Positions 25,916 to 34,056 of a stretch of 64,000 nt of DNA are shown one piece after another. The stretch covers positions 1 through 64,000 of the forward strand of contig CAVTQA010000048.1 of NCBI GenBank assembly GCA_963736715.1, given 5' to 3'. Both the position numbers and the translations under genes were made by a program. This DNA comes from AP-15 sp963736715 (GTDB lineage: Bacteria > Pseudomonadota > Alphaproteobacteria > ATCC43930 > CGMCC-115725). Each line of letters opens with the position of its first letter. Positions within the stretch are counted from its first letter, which is position 1. The notes under the pieces were generated by a model. The model was given only the letters and a program-made list of their open reading frames with translations, had not been told where the DNA came from and searched no databases.

Positions 25916-26216
25916 CGGTGAACTCCTGAGTCAAAATAACGACGCGTCGTTTTTCTCGCACTCTTGAGGAGTGCAGCCAAACATTACCGCCGCAATAGTT
26001 GCGACCTCCAGCCGCACACTTACAATATCACGTCTTGGGTGGTGCGCGGTAAGAATTATAGAAGAAACACGCGTAAATGTTTGCAATTGGTACAGTGATC
26101 GGTCGGCAATAGCACCCACCCGGCGAGAGGTCGTCCGGCCCAATCGAATTCGGTTGGAGCGGTCGTTCGGTAGCATCACTCGGCCATCTATCTGTTTGAC
26201 GGTTTTCAAAAAGAAA

Positions 26217-26272
26217 ACCGCCGCAGTTCTCCGCGGCGGTTGTCGGGGGTCCCTGGACGGGGACCCCCGACA
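26217..26272 (-). terminator. Double hairpin terminator of ompA-like gene
   Basis: On the minus strand, TGTCGGGGGTCCC pairs with GGGACCCCCGACA (26241-26272). It is followed by ACCGCCGC / GCGGCGGT (26217-26240), which runs directly into TTTTCTTTTT. The second is a standard rho-independent terminator for the gene ending at 26298; the first hairpin lies just upstream of it. Confidence 0.8.
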
Positions 26273-26297
26273 TCTTCAAGTGAGAGAAGAGTGCTTT

Positions 26298-27542
26298 TTA
26301 CGGGAAGACGATCTCGACGCGGCGGTTCTGCGGCTCGCGTACACCGTCCGGTGTCGGAACGCGCAGGTCGTTCTGGCCGCGGCCGGCGACCACCATGTCG
26401 CTGCGCGGGACGCCGAGGCGTTCGAGCGCGGCGGCGACGGCGTTGGCGCGCCGCTCGGAGAGCCGCTGGTTGTAACCGGGCGACCCCGAAGTATCGGTGT
26501 AGCCGGTCACCTGAAGCGTCACGTGACCGCCCGAGTGATATTGATTCGCGGCGAGCTGGATGATCTGCTGGCCCTCGGGAGTGATGTTGTATTTATCCCA
26601 GTCGAAGAACACCAGATACACCTGATGCGTCGGCGGCGGCGGCGGGGCTGGAGGCGCCGGCGGCGGCGGTGCCGGGGGCGGCGCGCCGAACTTCATCGTC
26701 AGGCTGGCGACGATGTTCTGCGTGTTGTACCCCGACGTGTATTTCACAAGGCCTGGCGCGAAGCCGAACGGCGGGAACGGGGCTACCCCTTTGTTGGTGA
26801 TGGTCGGCGAAGTAGTCGCGAGGTAGCGATAATCAACGTCAAAGGCGAGCAACGGGTTGATGTCGTAGCGGAAACCGGCGATCGCCTGATAGCCGAAATT
26901 CCATTGGCTTCCCTTCAGGAAGGTCCCGCCAAGAGTCGGGTTCGGAAAAGGCGTCCCTGCCCCGATCCTACCAAATACACCTCCGGGCCCGCTGACCGTC
27001 GTCGGGCCCAACCCGTTTAAGGTGACCGGGTTGAGTGAGACGGAGTCTACGTTGTCCACCGCGCCGATGCCGAACCCGATATGCGGGGTGACCGGCCAGC
27101 CTATGGTGAAGTCGTAGATGAAGTTGGTCATAATCGAGTGGGTAACTCGCTCCCCATCAAACCGCGTATTAGTGTTGGGACCGAAGAACGCGCCAAAACT
27201 CGACAGCCCATTGTTCCGATAACTGTATTCTTCTTCGAGACGCCACGGGCCATACTGCAACCCTAACCGGCCGCCGGCGTTGAAGCCGCTGTTATATCTG
27301 GCGCTGCCGTTGAAGTTGGTGAAAAAGGGGCCGTTGGCAGGGACAAGTCCATTGTCGACCCTGAAAGGCGTCGTCGTGATCGTGTCCTTCTGGTTCGAGA
27401 GGCTGGTCCACCCGCCCTCCGGTCCGACGTAGAAGAGGGTCGGGTATGGGCCCCCAAGCCAAGCAAGTTGCGCATTCGCCTCGGCGCATCCGAACGCCAC
27501 GGCAAGCGCTGCGCCAGCGCTTAGCAGATAGCGACTTTTCAT
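26298..27542 (-). CDS. OmpA-family outer membrane protein
   Basis: 414 residues. The ATG at 27542 follows GGAGG by 7 bases and gives a clean signal peptide (YLLSAGAALAVAFGCAEANA). The N-terminal half is a beta-barrel with surface-type repeats (FNAGGRLGLQYGPWRLEEEY, GFGIGAVDN). A Pro-rich linker (APPPAPPPPAPPAPPPPP) joins the C-terminal OmpA domain (FDWDKYNITPEGQQIIQLAA, VTGYTDTSGSPGYNQRLSER, RREVEIV-like NRRVEIVFP), which binds peptidoglycan. Likely an abundant porin-like anchor between outer membrane and cell wall. Ends at a double hairpin. Confidence 0.92.
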   Translation of the reverse strand: MKSRYLLSAGAALAVAFGCAEANAQLAWLGGPYPTLFYVGPEGGWTSLSNQKDTITTTPFRVDNGLVPANGPFFTNFNGSARYNSGFNAGGRLGLQYGPWRLEEEYSYRNNGLSSFGAFFGPNTNTRFDGERVTHSIMTNFIYDFTIGWPVTPHIGFGIGAVDNVDSVSLNPVTLNGLGPTTVSGPGGVFGRIGAGTPFPNPTLGGTFLKGSQWNFGYQAIAGFRYDINPLLAFDVDYRYLATTSPTITNKGVAPFPPFGFAPGLVKYTSGYNTQNIVASLTMKFGAPPPAPPPPAPPAPPPPPTHQVYLVFFDWDKYNITPEGQQIIQLAANQYHSGGHVTLQVTGYTDTSGSPGYNQRLSERRANAVAAALERLGVPRSDMVVAGRGQNDLRVPTPDGVREPQNRRVEIVFP

Positions 27543-27908
27543 TCCCTTACCTCCGGCCACAAAATACGCGTGTGACGATGGTCATCGCGCCACCGATGGC
27601 CGATCTTCGCTATCCACCGATCCGATGGCAAACGGTTTTTTTCTCAACGAGACCGCTTGCCGGCAAATCCGCGCAGAACGAGAAGCGATGCGGCATTTAA
27701 GCAACAGTTTGGGCGCAGCTCCGCCATTTTCCGCCCACAAGGCCGCGTCTTTTTCGCAACACCGTAACGCGGATCTCAATCGCTGACCGATTGGCCGCAG
27801 TTCGCCGGGAACCACCCTGGTTCGCGAGTGTTCCATCGTCCCTGGGTTTTTCCAATCCCGTGAAGTTCCGGCTCGCTCAACGTGCGGTGCAGTTACGCAA
27901 GCGAAAAA
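27543..27908. other. Intergenic region upstream of ompA-like gene
   Basis: 365 bases between the FAD oxidase stop and the OmpA start, both read leftward. It should carry the promoter for the porin gene; no defined element was identified. Confidence 0.35.
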
Positions 27909-29507
27909 TCAGGGATCGATCAGGACGCCGGGATTGAGCAGCCCCTGCGGATCGACCGCACGCTTCGCGGCACGCAAGGCCTCCGCGAAAAGCTCGGGCC
28001 GCTGTTTGTCGTACCACGGGCGGTGGTCGCGGCCGACCGCGTGATGGTGAGTGATCGTCCCGCCCGCGGCGATCAGCGCCTCGCTGGCAGCGCTCTTGAT
28101 CGTATGCCACTGCGACAACAGATCGCCGTGCCGCCCCAAAGCATGGAAGGAGAAATACGGAGCCGGCCCGTCGGGGTAGGCGTGGGTAAACCGACAGGTC
28201 ACCTGTCCAGGCCGCCCGGTGGCCTCGCGTATCGCCGATTGGGTCGCGGTCTTGACTGCATCGTGAAAGGCTTCGAAGCGCTCCCAGGTGATCGCGGTCT
28301 CGAAAGTGTCCGCGATGATCGCCCGTCCCACCAGGCGCTCGCGGGCATAGGGCATCCGGATGAACGCGTTTCGCCACATTCCTGCCGCCCCTTCGCGATG
28401 CGCATCGGCTTTGTCCGGGTGCTCGGGCGTGCCGCCATGATCGGCGCAGCATTCCAACGCTCGGGCGATCCACGCATCGACCGGGTGGTCGCCCGACTCG
28501 AAGGCCAGCACCAGGATCGCCCACTTCCCGTCGCCCGCTCCGGTATTGTATGCCTCCTGCGGGTCGAGGATGCGGCAGTTCGCGGGATAGAGGCCGGCCT
28601 GGGCGATCGCTCTGACGGCGCGGGCAGCTGAGAAAAAATCCGCGAATTGCACGGCGCCCCCGGCGCGGAAGCGCGGCCGGTCCTGGAGCCGCATCCACGC
28701 CTCGGTAATCACGCCGAGAATGCCTTCCGACCCGATGAACAGCCGGTCGGGGCTGGGGCCGGCGCCGGAACCGGGAAGACGTCGCGTCTCGACGAGGCCG
28801 CGCGGTGTTACGATGCGCAGACTTTCGACGAGATCGTCGATGTGTGTGTAGAGGGTGGCGAAATGGCCGCCCGACCGGGTCGCGATCCAGCCCCCCAATG
28901 TCGAGTATTCGAAGCTCTGCGGGAAATGACGCAGGGTCAGCCCATGGGGCTTGAGCTGCGCCTCGAGCGCGGGGCCAAAGACGCCCGCCTCGATGCGGGC
29001 GGCGCGCGAGGTGCGGTCGACTTCGACGACGCGGTCCAGATGCCGCAGATCGAGCGAGATCGCGGCGCGGCACGCGGTGCCTTCGATCGCCGGCTCGACG
29101 CCGCCGACGACGCTGCTGCCGGCGCCGAACGGGATCAGCGCGGCCTGAGCGCCGCTCGCCCAATCGGCGACCGCGGTGACCTCTGCTTCGTTGCGCGCGT
29201 AAGCGACGACGTCGGGCGCGTTTTCGTAAAGACCGGCGAGGCCCCGCGCGTAGTCCGAAAAAGACTTGCCGTAGGTGTGCGCGACCCGATCGTAATGTTC
29301 GCTGGAGCAGTGCGGCGCCAAGGCCGGCGGCGGCGCGATGCGCGGCGGCCGTAATGCGATCTCGGACAGCGCCGGCGGGTTGCGCTCGTCGAAACCGTCG
29401 ACCGCGAACAGCCGGCGGTAACGGTCGAGAGCGAAAGCCTCCTCCTCGGCCGTCAGCCCCTCGCCTTCACGACCCCAGCCGAAATGTTTGAGCCGCCGTT
29501 CCGCCAT
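27909..29507 (-). CDS. FAD-binding oxidase, alkylglycerone-phosphate-synthase-like
   Basis: 532 residues from the ATG at 29507 (GGAGG 5 bases upstream). The PCMH-type FAD domain is marked by LIPFGAGSSVVGGVEPAIEG and EAGVFGPALEAQLKPHGLTL; the substrate domain follows with FPQSFEYSTLGGWIATRSGG and RLFIGSEGILGVITEAWMRL. The C-terminus HHHAVGRDHRPWYDKQRPEL and VDPQGLLNPGVL matches AGPS/VAO-family enzymes. In bacteria these act on ether-lipid precursors or hydroxy acids; no ether-lipid genes are nearby. It follows the MlaC-like gene, whose stop overlaps an alternative GTG at 29540. Confidence 0.85.
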   Translation of the reverse strand: MAERRLKHFGWGREGEGLTAEEEAFALDRYRRLFAVDGFDERNPPALSEIALRPPRIAPPPALAPHCSSEHYDRVAHTYGKSFSDYARGLAGLYENAPDVVAYARNEAEVTAVADWASGAQAALIPFGAGSSVVGGVEPAIEGTACRAAISLDLRHLDRVVEVDRTSRAARIEAGVFGPALEAQLKPHGLTLRHFPQSFEYSTLGGWIATRSGGHFATLYTHIDDLVESLRIVTPRGLVETRRLPGSGAGPSPDRLFIGSEGILGVITEAWMRLQDRPRFRAGGAVQFADFFSAARAVRAIAQAGLYPANCRILDPQEAYNTGAGDGKWAILVLAFESGDHPVDAWIARALECCADHGGTPEHPDKADAHREGAAGMWRNAFIRMPYARERLVGRAIIADTFETAITWERFEAFHDAVKTATQSAIREATGRPGQVTCRFTHAYPDGPAPYFSFHALGRHGDLLSQWHTIKSAASEALIAAGGTITHHHAVGRDHRPWYDKQRPELFAEALRAAKRAVDPQGLLNPGVLIDP

Positions 29508-29536
29508 CGCGCCCTCCCGGTTGCGAAACCTCTCGC

Positions 29537-30167
29537 TCACCCCTGCAAATCGTCCGCCTTTTTGTTGAGCGAGGCAATCAGACCGTCGATGCCGCCGGTG
29601 CGCAGGATGTTCGCGAAATCCGATCTTCGCGTCGCCAGCTCGCTGATCGAGCCGGAGAGGTAGATATCGCGAATTTGCCAGGCAGTATCATTGTCGTGGA
29701 CGACATAATTGATGGCGACCGGTTCACCGTTCGACTTGATGATTTGGGTTTTGATCAAGGTGCCGTGCTTGATCTGCTGCTGCCCGAGCACCTCGAGCTT
29801 TTCGCCGGCATAGTCGTCGAACCGGGTAGCGTAAATCGCGGCGATGTAGCGAGTGTAGGCCTCGTACGGCGCGCCGTTTCTGCTCGGGCGTCAAACTCCT
29901 CCATGTCGGGCCGACCGACAGCCGCGCCATGAACGGCACGTCGAACGTCCCGCGCACGACCGGCTCCAGTTTCTGGTAGCGGCCCTTCGGTCCGAGCGCC
30001 GCAGCATGCTGCATTATATCGAGCAGCACGCCATAGAAATTCCGCACCACATCTGTCGGTGCCCCCGGCGCTGCCGACGCTTCGGGTGACGGAAAGACCA
30101 GCCAGGCGGCCAAGAGGAACCCGAAGCAGACGGCACTCCGGGGCCCCGACGGTCGGCATCTCAACAT
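29537..30167 (-). pseudogene. MlaC/HpnM-like lipid-binding protein, frameshifted
   Basis: Second MlaC-family gene in the window. ATG 30167 follows GAGGGGGTGAAC; the signal peptide is SAVCFGFLLAAWLVFPSPEA. Family sequence RYQKLEPVVRGTFDVPFMAR is followed near 29870 by a one-base indel in CGGCGCGCC. The continuation YEAYTRYIAAIYATRFDDYA and IRDIYLSGSISELATRRSDF ends at 29537. Both copies share the SISE(L/V)ATRRS(D/E)F block. If the indel is an error this is a normal periplasmic carrier. Confidence 0.8.
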
Positions 30168-30183
30168 GTTCACCCCCTCGGTT

Positions 30184-30672
30184 TCATTCAGCGGCCATAC
30201 AGCCGAACGCGTTTGCCGACTCTTCGGCACTGGCATTCTCCAATATTTGCAGCCGCCTGTCGAAGTCGCTGGTGTCGATCGCCCGGACGAAGGTGTCGAC
30301 CATCTGGCTCAGCTTGAACGCTTCGTCGGGCGTGATGGCGCCTTGCGCGGCCGCCTTGACGATCGCCCCCATCGCCGCTGCGATGTCGGAAGCGCTGCGG
30401 ATCGGCGGCACGGCGAGCTGGATCGGCCGTTCCCGGCGCGGCGCGATGATGCGGTCGAGACAGAGCCGCAACGCTCCCTCGCTGCCGCCGAGCGCGAGCT
30501 CGACGGCCTTCCGGCTCAGTGCCTCGGCCTCGCTGTCGAAGAGCGCTTCGGCGGCGAGCGTTGCCTTATTGCGCGCGCCGCGAGGGCGCCCCGCCGGATT
30601 GCCCGACCGCCCCTTCTCGAACGGCCGCCCCGGCCCCCTTGCTGGCTGTTTCTGCAGCGAATTTACAGCCAT
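30184..30672 (-). CDS. DUF5681 domain protein
   Basis: 162 residues. The ATG at 30672 follows GAGGAG by 6 bases. The N-terminal GPGRPFEKGRSGNPAGRPRG then ARNKATLAAEALFDSEAEAL is the basic, Gly/Arg-rich DUF5681 signature found in phage- and transposon-associated proteins. The C-terminus is helical. It may bind DNA. It lies 17 bases upstream of the MlaC-like gene on the same strand. Confidence 0.85.
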   Translation of the reverse strand: MAVNSLQKQPARGPGRPFEKGRSGNPAGRPRGARNKATLAAEALFDSEAEALSRKAVELALGGSEGALRLCLDRIIAPRRERPIQLAVPPIRSASDIAAAMGAIVKAAAQGAITPDEAFKLSQMVDTFVRAIDTSDFDRRLQILENASAEESANAFGCMAAE

Positions 30673-30866
30673 GCCCATCTCCTCTATCGCAAAACGGCCC
30701 GTCGCGGGCCGCCATCTCGCCGCAGAGTACGATAGCAATTTGGCAATTTGATGATCCGGTACTCCGAAATAGCAATTAATCGCGTCGCGCTCCGGCGTGA
30801 AGCTGGTGCACCTGCGCGTCAGAGCGCGGACTCTTTCAACGGATCGACGGATGGTAGGTTCGGCTG

Positions 30867-31373
30867 ATGGCTACGTTGCACTTCATTTGCGGAAAAGCCG
30901 CGTCGGGCAAGACGACGTTGGCGCGCGAACTGGCGGCGCGTCACGCAGCGGTCCTGTTCGGCGAGGACGAATGGCTGACGCGTCTCGATGCGGAGATCAA
31001 CAGTCTGGCCGACCATGTGCGTCATTCAAAGCGGCTGAAAGCCGCCTTAGCTCCCCTTGCTGTCCGGCTGCTTCAGTTGGGTGTGCCGATCGTGTTCGAT
31101 TTCGCCGGTAACACGCCGAACGACCGTGCCTGGGTTCGATCGATATTCGAAAGCGCCAGTGCCGACCATGTGCTGCATTATATCGTCGCGTCCGATGAAT
31201 CGTGCAAAGCGCGACTGCGCTTGCGCAATGAGACGAAGCCCGAAGGACTCTATTTCGGCTTTGTCAGCGAAGGCCGGTTCGATGAGGTCACGCGATATTT
31301 CACGCCGCCATCAGATGAAGAAAACTTCCATGTGATTTACTACGAAGCCGAGACCCCTTCGTCAAAGGGATAG
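30867..31373 (+). CDS. P-loop kinase-like ATPase
   Basis: 168 residues. Walker A GKAASGKTT at residues 9-17, preceded by LHFIC; a switch-like DEWLTRL and a LRLRNETKPEG segment follow. The fold is that of small P-loop kinases (zeta-toxin/chloramphenicol-phosphotransferase type) that phosphorylate small molecules. There is no adjacent antitoxin. Family members of this length are often annotated only as AAA family ATPase. Substrate unknown. Confidence 0.8.
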   Translation: MATLHFICGKAASGKTTLARELAARHAAVLFGEDEWLTRLDAEINSLADHVRHSKRLKAALAPLAVRLLQLGVPIVFDFAGNTPNDRAWVRSIFESASADHVLHYIVASDESCKARLRLRNETKPEGLYFGFVSEGRFDEVTRYFTPPSDEENFHVIYYEAETPSSKG

Positions 31374-31501
31374 ATGAATGCGTATCCCAATTTCAGGCAG
31401 CGTTCCTCAACCGGCTTTGTGCACAATTCAAGGATTTTGCACCGATCCGGATCGGCCGCGCTAGCGCCCCCGCATGATGTTCAAGTAAGGCTCTGCACAT
31501 C

Positions 31502-31903
31502 TCAAGGTTTCGGTTGCATGCCTTGCAGCCAGCGAAGCGGGTTGAGCGGACCAATGGGGATCAGCTCGAAGCTCATCATATGTTTCTGACCGAGCGGCAG
31601 CTTTTCGAGCATTTCGTGGGCGACCGTCGGATCGGTGACATTGATGATGAAGGCTACGCCCGGCTTTCCCTGTAGCGAGTACCACTGCTCGATCTTGCCA
31701 TCGAGGTAGAGGTCGACGGTTTCCCGGACTTCATCGGGTAGGACGGCAAACACCTGCGATTGGTCAAACCCGGGATTGATGGTCCCAATGGCGAGAATTT
31801 TGGTTGTCGGTGTCGTTTTCATAGCGGCCCCTTGTGCGTTTGCGGAATTCAAGCCGGCAAAGCAGCTAATGAGTGCGAGGCCGGCGGCCAGAACGAGCTT
31901 CAT
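31502..31903 (-). CDS. Secreted small ferredoxin-fold protein (muconolactone-isomerase-like)
   Basis: 133 residues with signal peptide LVLAAGLALISCFAGLNSAN. The mature part KILAIGTINPGF, TVDLYLDGKIEQWYSLQGKP, GVAFIINVTDPTVAHEMLEK and MMSFELIPIGPLNPLRWL matches YciI/muconolactone-isomerase-like dimeric alpha+beta proteins, here exported. Enzyme activity cannot be assigned. The next 240 bases upstream show no gene. Confidence 0.65.
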   Translation of the reverse strand: MKLVLAAGLALISCFAGLNSANAQGAAMKTTPTTKILAIGTINPGFDQSQVFAVLPDEVRETVDLYLDGKIEQWYSLQGKPGVAFIINVTDPTVAHEMLEKLPLGQKHMMSFELIPIGPLNPLRWLQGMQPKP

Positions 31904-32146
31904 GTTATCCCCCTTCCGTATGGCGGTCAGGCGATCGGGTGAACGCGTTGGGACAGCATCTCCTGTAAGGCAACCGGATCAGCCTTGAAGCGCTGCGCCG
32001 CGATCTTGGTAGGCTCGCCTGGAAAGACCTCAAAGAGCATATGCTCTGGCCGTCAAGAGAGTTGGCGAATTATTTGGCCGCGCGGACAGCCCAACCTTCG
32101 CCGCTGGCGGCGAGCCGTGAAAATCAAGAGGTTAAATTTGCCGTAA

Positions 32147-32724
32147 GTGATGGTCGAAACTCACCCTGAAAAACGCCTCGTCGGCTATGCCCGCGTCAGC
32201 ACACACGGGCAGACCCTTGACACGCAGCTTGAGCAGTTGCGCGCCGCCGGATGCAGCAACCGAAACATCTATCGCGAGAAGGTGACGGGCGCGCGGGCCG
32301 ACCGGCGAGAGCTTAACCGGATGCTCGGCAAACTGGCGCCCGGCGACGTGGTGACGGTGAAGCGGATCGACCGTCTCGCACGCAGCACCTTTGACCTGTT
32401 CGCCATCGTCAAGCAGATCGTGGACTCCAAGGCCCAGTTTCGATCCTTGGCCGAGCCGTGGGCCGACACCGGCACCAGCACTGGACACTTGGTGATTGCC
32501 GTTCTCGGCAGCTTGGCCGACGTCGAGCGCGATCTTATTCGCACCCGCACCGCCGAGGACCGCAGCCGGGCGCAAAAGCGCGGGCAGCGTATGGGCCGGA
32601 AACCGAAATTTATCGAGGCGCAGCAGGCCGAAGTCCGCAGGCGACGGGCGGAAGGTCCTACCCTCGCGGAATGGCGCGCAGCTACCGCGTCGGCAAGAGC
32701 ACGATTTCCCGCTTGACGACATGA
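32147..32724 (+). pseudogene. Serine resolvase/invertase, C-terminal frameshift
   Basis: About 190 residues. The catalytic serine is in GYARVSTHGQTLDTQLEQL (Ser17), with VKRIDRLARSTFDLFAIV and VLGSLADVERDLIRTRT typical of small Tn3-type resolvases. The DNA-binding helix-turn-helix should read ELARSYRVGKSTISRL but the frame slips near 32670 by one base, giving a scrambled end at 32716; the correct frame runs to 32724. It borders an AT-rich islet to the right. With the indel, binding would be lost. Confidence 0.85.
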
Positions 32725-32773
32725 GCTAAATCGCGCCTTACCCCAAACGAGCCGGTGCGTAGGAGAAACATTA

Positions 32774-33220
32774 ATGGTTTTTGGAGCCGAGAAGAAAGCC
32801 CCTTACGTAATAGGCAATATTGATGGAAATGTTGTCCTAGCAGACTTTGGTGATAGAGATCACGTCCTATTCCTCCTGATGGGAGCCGCTCTCGCAGAAA
32901 TCCAGTGTTTTGAGTATTCTGCGGCGCATGTGTTATCCCTCATCATTGCTCCCCGTTCTCATGGAAGAATGGACTCGCAATTAGAGACCATTCTTAACAA
33001 ACAATTCGATGCGCGACTTTCTGAATTGATTCGAAGCCTTAGAAAATATTCTAAACATACGGAATACTCCGACGCTTTAGAAAAAGGCCGTAAGAGTCGC
33101 AACTTTGTAGTTCATAGTTTCCTGAGAAAATTCGGATGGCCGATGACGGAAGACAAGGAATATCTGGAAGCAATTGCCGATTACAGAAATGTCGAGAGGA
33201 TATATCCAATGCCGATATGA
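32774..33220 (+). CDS. Hypothetical protein with HEPN-like RxxxxH motif, AT-rich gene
   Basis: 148 residues, clearly lower GC than all neighbours, a sign of transfer. The C-terminal half is helical, with KYSKHTEYSDALEKGRKSRN and the stretch SRNFVVHSFLRKFG, in which RNFVVH has the R-x4-H spacing of HEPN ribonuclease domains; polar and aromatic residues around it fit that fold. HEPN proteins are common in toxin-antitoxin and abortive-infection systems. No MNT-type antitoxin gene is next to it. The assignment rests on one motif and is tentative. Confidence 0.5.
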   Translation: MVFGAEKKAPYVIGNIDGNVVLADFGDRDHVLFLLMGAALAEIQCFEYSAAHVLSLIIAPRSHGRMDSQLETILNKQFDARLSELIRSLRKYSKHTEYSDALEKGRKSRNFVVHSFLRKFGWPMTEDKEYLEAIADYRNVERIYPMPI

Positions 33221-33314
33221 TGTGCGCCCATATATTAGCTGACCAACAACTCACTGATGTAATCGTTGTTCACTTTGACCCAAAGGCGGGAATTTCTGAG
33301 TTATAAAGAACCCT

Positions 33315-33950
33315 ATGATCGATCCGGTCTCTCTCGCAATTTCAACTCTATCCCTCTCGGTCTCGGTCGTGACCGCGTGGCTCACGCTTTTCCGCCGTGG
33401 CACGGTCAAGATGACGCAGCCGACTGTGATCTTCTTTGGCCCCGACACTCCCCGTTCACATTCCGACACGCCGTTGCCAAAAGTATATCTTCGCACTTTG
33501 TTGTTCTCGACATCGAAGCGGGGCCGCGTAATTGAAAGCATGCACGTCGCGCTTTCACGGAATGAGACGCATCAGAATTTCAACATTTGGGTCTATGGAG
33601 AGCGAGGTAAACTCGTCCGGGGCAGTGGGCTATTTGTTGCGGAAACGGGCATCGCAGCAGATCACCACTTTCTCACTCCTGACGACGAAAATGCGTTTCG
33701 GTTTACCGCAGGCCATTACAGGCTGGATGTGTTTGCACACCTACTCAGCGATGCAAAACCCATACGGCTTTTTTCTCAGACATTAGAAATCTCGCGCGAC
33801 ATGGCGACTGCATTGGAAGCTAAGACCGCCGGTTTGTATTTTGATTGGGGGCCGGATGCCTCACGCTACCTTCCACACGTTGAGAACCGGCCACCCTCCC
33901 CTAACGTGGAAGAATTTCTCCGGCTCTTCGGGGAAACCGCGAGCCGGTGA
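33315..33950 (+). CDS. Membrane-anchored hypothetical protein
   Basis: 211 residues. A single N-terminal hydrophobic helix (LAISTLSLSVSVVTAWLTLF) is followed by a long soluble part with beta-type segments (KMTQPTVIFFGPDTPRSHSD, KVYLRTLLFSTSKRGRVIES, NFNIWVYGERGKLVRGSGLF, HYRLDVFAHLLSDAKPIRLF). Lower GC than average. It may be a cargo gene of the islet. No domain recognised; a Fic or nuclease motif is not seen. Confidence 0.6.
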   Translation: MIDPVSLAISTLSLSVSVVTAWLTLFRRGTVKMTQPTVIFFGPDTPRSHSDTPLPKVYLRTLLFSTSKRGRVIESMHVALSRNETHQNFNIWVYGERGKLVRGSGLFVAETGIAADHHFLTPDDENAFRFTAGHYRLDVFAHLLSDAKPIRLFSQTLEISRDMATALEAKTAGLYFDWGPDASRYLPHVENRPPSPNVEEFLRLFGETASR

Positions 33951-34056
33951 TTTTCCAAAATCGCCGTTTCGCGTCACTTGACTGTAAGCGCCATATAGAG
34001 ATGACACCCTCTGCAATATAGAGATCACACTTGCGGGGGCATCTGCGGGGGTATCG

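Noticed and set aside
30059..30751. 230-codon plus-strand frame opposite DUF5681 and the second MlaC gene
   Set aside because: Antisense shadow with Ala/Ser/Arg composition; the minus-strand genes have clear motifs and ribosome-binding sites.
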